Position numbers and translations under genes: made by a program. The notes below the pieces were generated by a model that was given only the letters and a program-made list of their open reading frames with translations, did not search any database and was not told where the DNA came from. Positions 54,301 through 64,000 of a DNA stretch of 64,000 nt are shown piece by piece. Source of the stretch: Phytophthora sp. 'mugwort' (lineage: Eukaryota > Oomycota > Peronosporomycetes > Peronosporales > Peronosporaceae); assembly GCA_033558025.1 (NCBI GenBank), contig JAUCEF010000018.1, forward strand, positions 3,472,001-3,536,000. Reading direction: 5' to 3'. Position 1 is the stretch's first letter, and every line of letters starts with the position of its first letter.

Positions 54301-56438
54301 GAGCAAGAGCCAAAGCCATCCGACCCTTCATATAATATGAACACTCAACGCCAGATGAAGATAAATCAAATGAAGATGAATAAAATCTAGAACTAAACGT
54401 TAAATATGCCGATGATTGGACGCGTTGACCTCCGTGGAACAAACTTGACATAGGGAAAGCATACACGAGCGACGGCTTACAAGACAATCATCAGGAAAGC
54501 AAATCTGAGTGTAACGTTAGCTTGTCTGAGAACACCTCAGCAGAGCAAGCAATGACAGCAGTGGATGCTGGACATGATGAGCGTGTGCATGATACCCGAG
54601 AGACTAACGGGTGAACAGCGATCATCGCTCGAAGCCGAACTGGAGGATCATCGCTCGAAGCCGAACTGGAGGATGTATAAGAACTGAAACGTCAACGCAA
54701 CCTCGCAGGAAACCCCCACATAATGACACTCCGTAGTGAAGCTGAGCGTCGATCTCCGAGAAGATTCGAGGATTTTCAAGTACATGCTAGCTTCTGGAAA
54801 CGAGAATCTACGACCAACTCTGACACATTAGCCGATAGAAAGTGGCACATCAAGGATGTGAAATGCCACGAAGCTATGGAGAAGCAATGCGTTCACCCCA
54901 GCATGAAGAATGGCTAGAGGGTATGCGTCGAGAAGTGGATGCTTTGTTCGCAAAGGATGTGTTCGAGCCGATTGATAAAACGGAGATGCCGAAGCAGGCA
55001 AACCTGCTAAACACCATGTGGAGATTTCAAGCCAAGACAGATTTGGAAGGTTTGCGTACAGATGACGCCCACGTTTGGTAGGACGTGGAGACTTCCCGAA
55101 GTTTGGAATGGACTATGATTTGAATTTCCCACCAGTAGCTCGCATGATAACATTCCGAATAGTAGCAGCAGTGGCTACTAAGTTAGGTCTAACCCTTTAT
55201 CATGGCGACATCGACACTGCATACTTGAATGCAGACCTGAAAATCAAGCAATACGTACGAAGCATTCCCGGGTTTCCCTGTCCAGAGAGCCAAGTCTACC
55301 GAGTAAATCGAACGCTTCATGGTTTACACCAGTCTGGCGCTGAATGGTTTGAAGAGGTGGGTAGGTTGCTGAAATTCAAAGGCTATCACACCACGGACAC
55401 TGAACCTTTTCTGTATGTCTACTACAAATATGACATCCTGGCGCTAATCCCGTTGTACGTAGATGACATAGTACTTGCCACAAATTCTGGACTACAAGAC
55501 CTCATCGTTTGATGCTTTTGATGAGAAGTATGGCTTTAAAGATGGAGGTATTGTTCATGAATTTCTCGCTGTGCATGTGAGACAAAATGAACGAGGTATT
55601 TGGATCCATCAGGAGAAATATTGCAAGGAAGCAATTGAGCGTTTCGGATTTGATGGGGCCCATGTAGCGCCACCCTATGGAAACATACGCAAGATACGAA
55701 CCCAATACTAACGGTGAAGAAGAGGAAACAATTGCTTTCGATTATCGAGCTGCGATAGGATCATTGATGTATCTCGCTACTAGCACCCGGCCTGATATTG
55801 CTTTCTGTGTTGAATATTTGAGTCGCGGTCCGTTATCAATCCAACGAAGAAGCACTGTGGGGCAGTAAAGCGTATTTTACGCTATCTAGTGACTACAGCA
55901 GAAAAGGAATCTTGTATTCCGCAAGTAGCGAAGGAGCCGACAGATAGTAGTCAGCGGACATTGTGATGCAGATTGGGGTAATGACCCAGACCCCCAAGAA
56001 CATCACTAGATATGTTCTAACCATCGCTGGAGTAGCGGTGGCATGGGCCGCCAGACGACAAACTATTACGGCACAGTCTACCGCAGAAGCAGAATACATC
56101 GCGGAATGTGAGACCACAAAAGAAGGCCGAGGAATAGTTTACATGTTGGATGAAGTTCTCGACGCGATCGGCGTGGAGTCACAGTTTACGTTAGGTGTGA
56201 ACAATTACGCGGCTATTGCTCTAGCAAAGGCTCCCACCTACAAAGCAAGACGCGCCACATTAAGATTCGTTGGCACTATGTGCGGCACCAAGTGAGTAAA
56301 GGTCTAATGGAAATCCCCCAGGCCGAAGGATACAAAAACCTCACTGACATGTTCACTAAACCGCTGTCAAAGACCGGCCTCATCCAGTATTGCCAGCACG
56401 TCGGCATGATTAGCGAGATACCGCCGGCTAGCAATTAA
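51336..56438 (+). pseudogene. Copia gag-pol, broken
   Basis: ATG 51336 opens gag (MPAKVELNKSGRPVNWHGQY), which shifts frame near 51490 and resumes with KYKPNWDVRQHLSNMFLMKA near 51700. Zinc knuckle NCFNCHRPGHME near 52115 has a TAG before the final Cys. The protease region near 52395-52430 reads IWACAVNVHMASNRRYF, so the catalytic DSG is gone. Integrase: TVLVIIDGFTRYTTIYPLKS near 53120, a frame break right where the next catalytic Asp (DNGGEF-type) should be near 53275, and WYHKNGIEFLPNPPHSSHL near 53325. RT: MITFRIVAAVATKLGLTLYH near 55150, GDIDTAYLNADLKIKQYV, and PLYVDDIVLATNSG near 55455, with YVDD intact. RNase H: AWAARRQTITAQSTAEAEYI near 56050. It ends at TAA near 56438. Frameshifts are numerous. 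Confidence 0.88.
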
Positions 56439-56468
56439 GTGTTCCGGTGCAAGCGTAGGGGGGGGGCG

Positions 56469-56755
56469 TGTTACGATACAGCTCTGGTCGCCACCGTTAG
56501 GACGAGAAACACCGTTAGGGCAAGACGCTTCCAGAGTGTTCGACATCATGTCGTCCCAGACGAGGGACGAGGTCAAGGAATATTTTAAGTTGATGACGCC
56601 AGTAGGCATCGATGGCCACGTCGCGCTCAGTGAGTTTTGCATATGAACAGACTCGATCTCAAATACGACATCTAGGAGAGAAGCAGTCTCAGGAGAAGGG
56701 CGAGCTGAGCAACTAAGTAGGAATAGAAAGTTGGTGTTAGGCGTCGCAGAACTGA
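56469..56755 (+). repeat. Copia 3' LTR, internally deleted and truncated
   Basis: Starts TGTTACGATACAGCTC and follows the 5' LTR closely to about 56730, then lacks some 45 bp and the terminal TTAACA. Confidence 0.85.
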
Positions 56756-57640
56756 GATCGGTACAGGATATACAGCGTGCAGAGCAGACATCCGATACAG
56801 TCAACCAGACCATTGGAACACGTCAGTCGTGGTAAACGGAAGTTTTCAGCTTAGACAGATTTGTTCCGTCCGGGCGCGAGGCTGGAAATCCATGAAGGCA
56901 GCAGCTAGACAAAACCGGCCAACAGCACCATCGCAACAATCATTTGTTTTTCATGAGCTATTTATTTATGCTAATAGGCTCTGGCGAACTTCAGCGTGTA
57001 AGTTGGTTTGACGACTCGCTTAGATTCAGTTATTTTTCTTCTCGGACTCCAGCTTGACAATATGGATCTATGACGAAGGTGTCCAGATAATTAAGAAGGC
57101 GACCTCGAAGCAAGACCTGATGCGGTGCGCATCAAAGCAAATACCATCTACCAGTGGCTTAATGGCTTAGTGAAATCTTAAGGCAGGATGAATTCGTCAA
57201 CAGGCATATGTAAAACTTACTCCGATGAAGATGATGATCCTCTCGGCCCAAGATTGAGCGTGCCGTGATGCAGTATGTTTCTGCGTACAACGAAAGCGGA
57301 TAATTTGTTCAGGTTCCTGGTTTTACTGAAATCCTACTAGGGTGACCAATAGCAACAAGTCCCTCATGATTTTCTAGGCAGCGCGACTTTTGGCGCTGTC
57401 GTTGCGGGCTTCCCAGGAATCGGCTGGCTCGTTTTGCGCGACGGGACTACTTTGGCGACCTACGGCTGGAATAAAAGGCAGCCGCATAGAGAGAGTGAGA
57501 AGGTGGTCTCGTTTCAAAACAAATACTGATATGTCGAGGTGATTTAGCTCACTGTGGCGTAGCGTAGGATTCGGTAAACATCCCACTTCACGGCTACTTA
57601 GATGTTAATCTCCTGGTCCCAACTATAGCTTAGCCAAGCT
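56756..57640. other. Unassigned sequence
   Basis: About 0.9 kb. One short plus-strand phrase DAVRIKANTIYQWLNGLV near 57120-57175 looks protein-like, then a stop. No family recognised. Confidence 0.35.
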
Positions 57641-57649
57641 CACTTTTGC

Positions 57650-57825
57650 AGGTTGCGATGTTAGATGTACAATGTGTCGGGTGGTAGAATTCGCCACGAT
57701 GTAGCGCAAAGCTCATCAGTGTGAATGCGCGCATTTCTACTGTCACGTTTGCAAGCAGCCTTTCCAGAACGAAAGCACTTTGAAGTGTCATCGCCGAGTT
57801 GAGCACTCATATGTACGATTTTAAA
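57650..57825 (+). pseudogene. Zinc-finger ORF fragment
   Basis: Plus-strand frame with CDVRCTMC, then a TAG, then HQCECAHFYCHVCKQPF followed by QNESTLKCHRRVEHS and a stop at 57825. The last part is a standard C2H2 finger, C-x2-C-x12-H-x4-H. It could come from a transposon-borne zinc-finger protein; nothing else of it is seen. Confidence 0.5.
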
Positions 57826-57877
57826 CTATCTTTAATAAAACAATTTTGTTTTCATTTTCAGTGCATATGTTGTTGGC

Positions 57878-58001
57878 AGTAACCCGATTTAATGGTTTAG
57901 GTCACTGGTAGGTAGTGACCCGACTAGAGTTTTCAGGTGATTGGTAGTATTGACATGAAATATTGCTTTTTTAGGTCGCTGGTACGTCGTGACCCGAACA
58001 G
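57878..58001 (+). repeat. Short tandem repeat, 35-39 bp units
   Basis: Three units and a partial fourth beginning AGTAACCCGA (57878), AGTGACCCGA (57914), ATTGACATGA (57949) and GTGACCCGAA (57989), each ending near AGGTCACTGGTA / AGGTGATTGGTA / AGGTCGCTGGTA. GGTCAC and GTGACC make an inverted pair in the first unit junction. Confidence 0.7.
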
Positions 58002-58159
58002 GGCTCGCGATTAAGCACTAAGATATACATTGATGTACATTTACTTGCTCTCATTATGCATGGAAGCCACTTGGGGATGCACATGAATTATGTATGAGGA
58101 GAGGTTTTGCGAATGAGTGGTAAGCCTCGGCGTCTTTACCATTTTCCGAGTTGCCAACA

Positions 58160-59540
58160 TCAACCAGGCACCGTGCTTCCAGAAACCAACCGTTTCGAGC
58201 GCTACGAGTCTACTCTCCGCAAACTTTTATTGTGAATCTTGCTTCCTAGCCCGAAAATGGTCGACATCGCCCTCTTGAGCCACTCCAGATTCACGCTTCT
58301 CGCAAAAAGCAAATAGGTTTCTTCTATTTCTACCCGCGTTTGGACGCCAACGGAGCAGCAAACAGCAACTACCGATGCAATGTGTACTCAAGCATTCACA
58401 AGCAGTACGATGGTTAGATGCACGACTAATCTGAATCAACACATTCGGCTCAAACATGCTGGTTTCGTAACCGAACTGCTGGCTGCGGACCCGGGGAAGA
58501 CATACTTCGCTGCTGCCGTGGATCCGCAAAAAGGCGCATAATCGCTTTGGCTGGCTGGAGTGGACGGTTTTCGGTAATCCCCCCTTCAGCTTTTTTGTGA
58601 GCAGAAGAGGACTAGGAGGTACAGTGTCTATTGTTATTCTATTTTTCCTAACACGTGTAACTAAACTACTATCTATTTTTTGTTTTACAGATATGCGAAT
58701 CAATCCGAAATTTGCTCTGAAACTCTTACTGCCTTATGGTCAAAATCACAAAAGTGATGGAAGGGAATATTTCAGCCGAAATGCCCCAGTACCTAGGGGT
58801 ACTTCTCGATTGTTGGTCCCATGACTCGGAACATTTTATTGGCGTGTACGCGTGCTACGAAGTCGACGGAGTGCCGCACCGTCCGCTACTGGCCATGGAA
58901 CCGGTGACAGAGCCACCTGACGACGCGGATGACGTGGTCATCGCCCACAACGCAGAGGCGCACCGTGCCGCGATGATCCTGATTTTACATGTATTTGGTA
59001 AGATAATGGACCAAGTTGTTTTCCTGGTCAGTGACAACTGCCCGCTCAACAAAAGACTGGGCCGTCTGCTCAGCATCCCACTAGTTTGGTGTGCAAGCCA
59101 TCACTTGAATCTGGCGGTATATCTCTTGACGGACCCCCTAGAAAATGTGCTGAGAAAATGCAGACGCTAATGGTCCGCCTTCGCACTCTGAATCAATTAA
59201 CGAAGCTAATGTATGTTTTGCTGATGTCATTTTTTTATTAATTTTCCTTGGTTAAACTCTGCGTTTATCAAATTCAAGACAAATCTTCGTCCAGTACTTC
59301 GCCCAGGCGACAAGATAGTGATCGACCTTTAAAATTGAACGGGTACTTCGAATTCCTCGAATTCCTCGACAGTGATGATCGAAGTCTCGCTGATTTCATC
59401 AGCCAGCGAGAACAAGAAATTGAAGGTGCTTGTGATGGCGGAGAGCGTTCAGTCGGTTTCCATGCAACTGCAGTCCGATGGTATAAAGTTTGAACTCCGT
59501 TCGATGCGTTGCGCCCAAGTAGCGTGTTGGAGCATACTGC
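58160..59540 (+). pseudogene. BED-finger hAT-like transposase remnant
   Basis: Plus-strand blocks: NLNQHIRLKHAGFVTELLAAD near 58435 (BED finger His part); FGWLEWTVFGNPPFSF near 58545; AYMVKITK-like then MEGNISAEMPQYLGVLLDCW near 58750; SHDSEHFIGVYACYEVDGVP (DUF659-like); VVFLVSDNCPLNKRLGRLL near 59015 (catalytic-region Asp); WCASHHLNLAVYLL near 59090; ends with a LEFLDSDDRSLADF-like block near 59360 and VQSVSMQLQSDGIKFELRSM near 59450. The longest single frame is 58736-59170 (144 codons). Frameshifts elsewhere. No TIRs found. Same family as 10240-11045. Confidence 0.8.
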
Positions 59541-59544
59541 TCTT

Positions 59545-59901
59545 CTAATTCAATACAAACGCTGGGGGGTCCAATCGGGTTTGATTGTGTTGCCTGGGAT
59601 TCAGTTCCTGGCTTGGGTTTGATACACTCCCCGCTTGCCTAACTGAAGACGTACGAAGAGACGGAAACCGATATGGAAGCTGTAGAGAGGTAGCTGTGGC
59701 GGAAGACAAACGGCTACGTTCACGTACACGTTCGATGAAAACACCAACTGGATTCGCTCTCATAGGTGGCGCAGAAGGATGATAGAAATCAACTCGCTTC
59801 TCGAGAGTTGGAACGCGTGCCGGGCCGCTGGTGTAATGCGGTGTGTTCCTGATGGATGGCCCATGACCAGTTGGTGTGGCGACACAATATGGGGTAACCA
59901 T
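59545..59901 (-). other. Open frame of uncertain status
   Basis: A 118-codon minus-strand frame (MVTPYCVATPTGHGPSIRNT start), Pro/Arg/Ser rich, no motif recognised. It abuts the gypsy LTR at 59931; could be element-derived or chance. Confidence 0.25.
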
Positions 59902-59905
59902 ACAC

Positions 59906-60029
59906 TAGGTACGGATCGTATCTAGGAGAGTGTCACACCATTAAGTACGGATCACACTTAGGTGATAGACACAGTTTGGTACGAATCGCACTTAGGCTGG
60001 ATGCATCTTTAGGTACGAATCGCACTTAG
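59906..60029 (+). repeat. Four copies of a 20-bp motif
   Basis: AGGTACGGATCGTATCTAGG, AAGTACGGATCACACTTAGG, TGGTACGAATCGCACTTAGG and AGGTACGAATCGCACTTAGG, spaced about 30-40 bp. One copy lies outside the LTR boundary chosen here. Probably a transcription-factor site array in the LTR's U3. Confidence 0.75.
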
Positions 60030-60300
60030 GAAGAGACATGTCTTGAGGACCACTCATTAATAAACCGGCGACTTAAGGGATGCATTAATTAAATAGTTTA
60101 CAGTACGTAGGAATCTATGAACATGTTAATAAAACCTCAGTTTAAATCTAACCTAGAAGTTTGCAAGTCGTGGGAATCCCGTCCCACGAACAATAGGAAA
60201 TACAGGCTTTCTTCGTGCGAAACGAAGACAGAGACGCAGGGCGCCTGCCTCGCTTAGAAGCTACTTTTCCTTAGGCCAGGGCGCCTGTGACCCCGTCACA
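59931..60300 (+). repeat. Gypsy LTR, probably solo
   Basis: TGTCACACC...CCCGTCACA, followed at 60302 by CTGGCACC, the same primer-binding-type sequence that follows the LTR at 45452. AATAAA at 60129 would be the polyA signal in this orientation. No gag or pol follows, so it is probably a solo or stranded LTR. A repeated GGTACGAATCGCACTTAGG-like motif fills its left end. Confidence 0.62.
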
Positions 60301-61904
60301 GCTGGCACCATGCATATCGTGATGGGAGCGCGTTTGACTTCGTTTAGTCCTTTGCCTTGCAGGCTTTCGAATAAGAGGTTTCCAATCACTTATTCTGTCG
60401 CTCTATATCCACCAATATTGATCCAATGCCGTGGGTAGGAGCTTCAGACGGGCGTTCGATCACACACACATGGCCTACTCGAAACGTTCCCGTGCACTGA
60501 CAAAAAAAAGGGCCACAGTCAGCATTTGAATCGCCTCTTTACAAAGCTCGTCGGTAAAACTGAGAGTTCATACTGTGATAACTCGTTCGATTTGAGATTA
60601 ATCGGTCATGTTGGAAACGATAAGGTAGAATGGTTGTATCGTGGTCCACACACACTAAAGGAACTTACAGAATAAACCCATTAGCCGGTTAAATACCGTG
60701 TACAAGTCATCTTTGCAAATCAGAAACCAACGTTTACACTGTGCATGAGTGCCCTCTACCGCAGAATTGTCACGATATCCAAATACCTGTACAGTCCAGC
60801 ATCGTACAAGTTTTGTTTTATATATGTTTGTTCTGATATTGTATCAAATACTTTGTTGGAACCCACAGTCGGCTCGACCTTGCCTGAACACATACGTTAA
60901 TTATCAGGGCACGTATCTCATCAAGTATTCTCATCCGATGCTCCAACAATGTGCGAAAGAAAGTATATTTGTCTGTGTATCGCAGTCGGTTAACATAATG
61001 TCACTCTCGTAAAAGAATATACTACCAGTCTGGGTGGTTTCGCTTGGTTACATCTTGACTTCGCTAGATGGTTGGCACTCGCCAAAGATGAGTGAAGACG
61101 CGTCCGCAGGGGATATGCCTAAGCTGTCGTGGGCATTTCCGGGGGCGACGCCTCCGATGAAGAAGAGGCTCTTGTCGACTAGCGCGGCATCCCAGTTTTT
61201 GTCAAACACGCACCACAGAACACATGCACTGCCGTGTGGCAGTTCATTTCATCGACTGTCAGTCCCATCGTCCAAGTCCGGAGCGAGCTGATTAGCCGAA
61301 TACGAACATTTGCGTAGTGCGCGCCGACGACCTCAAGGGAAAAAACTCGACGGTGATTTCCCGGTTGAAGTGCTTACAATTCCAGTCAACATCGCGTAAC
61401 ACAAATTTGCACATGCCCCGGGCTCACGAAAAACATCCGTTCGCTGTCGAGGCGGCAAATGAACCGAAGGCTAAAAGGCTGAGCAAAATCAATGCCCACT
61501 CCGCCGAAAAACTACGACTTCAAGCAAACGATTCCAAACCAAAGAAGCAACGCGCGTTGGTTGAGTCGATGGTTGTAAAAGACGGACGAGATTCGAATTA
61601 TAGTAACACGGTTGTTGTTATCATCGGGATTGCCTCATGCAACAGTACAAAATGAAGAGCTGATGTACTTAGTGAGACAGCTACCAAAAACCGACCCGGT
61701 CTCGCATTTCCGGCTAGAGAAACCTTTAATGGGTTTTCAGAGGCAGAGTTTTAGTTTTTCGTTGATTTGTCCTCCGCATATATACAGGATGAGTTTAACA
61801 AAGGGAAAATTCCTAAGGGGACTCGAATCGAAAAACATTTTCTAAGGGGGACTCGATTATTAGGCTACCGTAAAATACTCTAAAACGTAGCTTTTGCTAA
61901 GCCT
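60301..61904. other. Unassigned sequence
   Basis: About 1.6 kb with short open frames (61034-61291 and 61317-61655, plus strand) that show no recognised motif. At 61815-61860 the phrase CTAAGGGG(G)ACTCGA occurs twice, just before the PPDK relic. Confidence 0.4.
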
Positions 61905-63060
61905 ATGATGACTACGCTGGGCGGCACAGGCGCGGGTGGCCCGCAACGGCGTGAGATGCCTAAACAACGGGGAATGATAAGCAAATGCGGTGCAGGCGGG
62001 CGCTTGCCCGGCCTGTTGGACGAAGTGTGCCGAGGCAAGTACCTGATGGAGAAGGCGCTGGGCGTGACAACCGTCGACGCGACGATCCTGCTGATGGTGT
62101 GGGTGCACTCGGGCGCGGCCATCTCAAAGCCCGGCATGATGGACATGGTTCTGAATCTGGGTCTGAACAATGAGATCGTCAAGGGCGAGGCCAAGCGCGG
62201 CGGCGCCGCTTCGCGTAACGTCTCCTACCGTCGTCTGCTGCAGATGTTCGGTGACGTGGTGCTCGAGGTCCTGCATGACGACTTCAACGCCGACTTGTCG
62301 GCCATTAAGCAGGCGCACCACGTGACGTTCGACGTGGAGCTGACGGCAGGCGACCTGAAGGACCTGATGCAGAAGTCCAAGAAGGTGTACGAGAAGGACG
62401 GCAAGTCGTTCCCGTCGGACACGTGGGAGTAGACGCGCATGGGCATCGAGACCGTGTTCCGTCGTGGAACATCCCGCACGCCGTCAAGTGCCGTGAGATC
62501 AACAAGATCACGTGTCTCAAGGGCACGGCCGTGAACGTGCAGTCTATGAAGTACGGCAACATCAACGAACAGTTATTCAAGAGCTTGCTGTTCACGCGTA
62601 ACCCGGCCAACGGCGAAAACAAGCTGTAAGGCGAGTTCCTGCTGAACGCGCAGAGCGAAGATGTGGCGGCGTGCATCCGCCCGCTGCAGCAGATCTCGAA
62701 GCTGACGCAGAAGATGTCGACCGTGTACAAGCAGCTGGACGAGACGGTGCACACGGTGGAGACGCCCTTCAAGGACGTGCAGGACGATGTGCTGTTATTG
62801 CTGTGGACGCGCAACGGCAAGCGCACGGGCCCTTCGGCTCTGAAGGTCCCCGTGAACATATAGCACAAGAAACTGATCAGGAAGAAGGAGGCTGTGATAC
62901 TGGTGGAGCCGCAGCACCTGGACCAGTTGCTGCACCCGAGCTTTGCCAACGAGAAGCTGTACCAGAAGGCCGTGCTGTGCCGAGACCTGCCGGTGTCTTC
63001 GGGCGCGGCTGTGGGCAAGATCGTGTTAACGGCGGCGGACGCGAAGGCGTGATTTACACG
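61905..63060 (+). pseudogene. PPDK: Pyruvate phosphate dikinase pseudogene, truncated
   Basis: PPDK interconverts pyruvate and PEP using ATP and phosphate. Recognisable blocks in order: a damaged nucleotide-binding start near 61905 (MTTLGGTGAG); SGAAISKPGMMDMVLNLGLN near 62110; NVSYRRLLQMFGDVVLEVLH near 62220; HHVTFDVELTAGDLKDLM; then a TAG at 62430 and, in another frame, WNIPHAVKCREINKIT, GTAVNVQSMKYGN near 62525 and FTRNPANGENKL near 62600; a stop, then GEFLLNAQ-type sequence; QDDVLLLLWTRNGKRTGP near 62780; stop; and HLDQLLHPSFANEKLYQKAV and SSGAAVGKIVLTAADAKA near 62910-63050. The C-terminal PEP-binding barrel is absent and several stops occur. Higher GC than its flanks. No introns seen. 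It is a dead, partial copy, presumably of a functional gene elsewhere. Confidence 0.88.
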
Positions 63061-63329
63061 CGACGAGTCCTTCATCGACATGATCGCTGCCGTGGACATC
63101 CAGCACGGCGAGCGGCGGCGATTTAGAAGTGGGACTTCACGTGATGGACTACACCTGGTCATGAGGAAAGAATACTACGAGGAAGCAAGACCCGGCAGCG
63201 CGAAGGTCTTTAGCGGTGCCAGTGACGGAGATGATGGTGTAGACGAACGGCAAGTGAGTTCAATGCATGATAAATAAAGCGGTGCGTATAATCGAAGTAT
63301 GTCCTTCTCCTCATGCTTCTTTGTGTATT

Positions 63330-64000
63330 TCAAGTTCGACCAGTACATGATGCCTTGTTGTGACCGGCTGCGATGGCGCACGTGTCGCACTTGTAATGCT
63401 TGCGTATCCGTGTAGGCTCACCACGTTCACCACGAGAACGGATTCTCCGCTTACGGGGCCGTCCAGCCTGCCTTTGATAAAGTGCAGGTGTCAAGGCTTT
63501 ATCTGCTTTCTTTTCCGAGTCGTCCGGGAGCGCATTGGGACTCTGATTCTCCGCGTATTGTGCGACTGTGTAGCAGCTAGAAAACAATTGAAATACACCC
63601 TCCAGACCTCCCTCCATCTTCATTTTGACAGCCAAAAGGTGGCGACATGGGATTCCATGCTGTAACCAAGACACGCATGAGCATGATGGCCGAGATAATT
63701 TCACCTCTAATGGCTTGTCACCGTGACCCGATCGACTTGTGTATGCAACTTCGTCCGAGCTGAACGAGACAGAGTACTGCGGCATCTGCTTTAGCTCACA
63801 CTGGAACTTGCTTTCCGACCGAAGTGTTGTGATTCGAACAGAGGCCGCCCACGTTTTTGCTTGACAGAGACGAAGATGCGCCTCGGTCATCATGATTTTG
63901 ACGTACGCACGGAAGTAGTCGTAAGGCAGTAGCTTCCTCGGCTTTAGCCGCAACGATTTTGCCTGCTCGGTTTCAACAAAGTTGGTAGTTCTCCATCCAT
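63330..64000 (-). CDS. MULE-type transposase, C-terminal part with SWIM finger (partial)
   Basis: Minus-strand frame open to the right edge (no stop within 63330-64000; about 222 codons seen). It begins in KSLRLKPRKLLPYDYFRAY and carries a SWIM zinc finger CSCVSWLQHGIPCRHLLAVK (near 63660-63600), the arrangement C-x-C...C-x-H found after the DDE nuclease in MULE and FAR1-like transposases. A basic stretch (GRPRKRRIRSRGER) and a terminal CDTCAIAAGHNKASC zinc-knuckle-like motif follow, ending at TAA 63330. The catalytic part lies beyond the window. No break in the visible part, unlike most elements here. Confidence 0.78.
   Translation of the reverse strand, partial: GWRTTNFVETEQAKSLRLKPRKLLPYDYFRAYVKIMMTEAHLRLCQAKTWAASVRITTLRSESKFQCELKQMPQYSVSFSSDEVAYTSRSGHGDKPLEVKLSRPSCSCVSWLQHGIPCRHLLAVKMKMEGGLEGVFQLFSSCYTVAQYAENQSPNALPDDSEKKADKALTPALYQRQAGRPRKRRIRSRGERGEPTRIRKHYKCDTCAIAAGHNKASCTGRT

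Larger units (their letters stand above)
50945..56755 (+). mobile_element. Copia element with two LTRs, coding region broken
   Basis: 5' LTR 50945-51280, internal region with gag, protease, integrase, RT and RNase H relics, polypurine tract GTAGGGGGGGGC just before the 3' LTR at 56469. The two LTRs are about 95% identical over the shared 250 bp by eye, so insertion is fairly recent, yet the genes are badly broken. Confidence 0.88.

Noticed and set aside
62305..63162. Long minus-strand open frame of 285 codons
   Set aside because: It lies antisense to the PPDK relic; the plus-strand reading has clear PPDK motifs and the minus frame has only Ser/Arg-rich composition.
1..64000. tRNA or rRNA genes, CRISPR arrays
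   Set aside because: No B-box-like GGTTCGAATCC or rRNA core words were noticed, and the repeats present are transposon-type, not spaced arrays. A covariance search was not possible.

Overview
The window looks like a repeat-rich stretch of an oomycete genome (Phytophthora, downy mildew or a relative). The reasons are short introns of mostly 73-85 nt with GT-AG ends, an initiator-like TCATTC box upstream of a gene start, and a transposon mix typical of that lineage: Copia and Gypsy retrotransposons, PIF/Harbinger with a Myb-like partner, MULE, BED-finger hAT, mariner, Tc1, pogo/Tigger and piggyBac-like elements. No species call is made.

Layout. 1-1076 is the 5' end of a minus-strand Copia element (gag plus LTR). 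1084-3660 is a decayed Copia. 3670-5215 is a PIF/Harbinger relic. 5364-7719 is a MULE with long terminal inverted repeats. 7720-10240 has no gene I can name. 10240-11045 is a hAT relic, 11190-12830 a mariner relic, 13037-14155 a Tc1 relic, 14422-16151 a pogo relic with clean TIRs, and 16269-20541 a piggyBac-like element with several short introns.

21341-34873 is a compact gene island of six host genes: a single-pass membrane protein with a long acidic/serine tail, an unrecognised protein, a coiled-coil plus WD40-like protein, a gene joining a YkgJ-type cysteine cluster domain to a METTL13-like methyltransferase, threonyl-tRNA synthetase, and a kelch-repeat protein. The methyltransferase and threonyl-tRNA synthetase genes are divergent and share a 206-bp promoter.

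From 35190 repeats return: a Tigger relic, then a gypsy complex (36815-47590) in which a plus-strand gypsy and a minus-strand gypsy meet tail to tail, a hAT relic split by a gypsy fragment (47679-49500), a Copia element with both LTRs (50945-56755), a zinc-finger scrap and short tandem repeats, another hAT relic, a gypsy LTR (59931-60300), a broken pyruvate phosphate dikinase copy (61905-63060), and the 3' part of a MULE-type SWIM-finger transposase running off the right edge. Nearly all element genes carry frameshifts and stops; the island genes do not.

All calls come from reading the sequence and translated frames by eye. Family names rest on recognised motifs, not on database searches. Boundaries of decayed elements are approximate.
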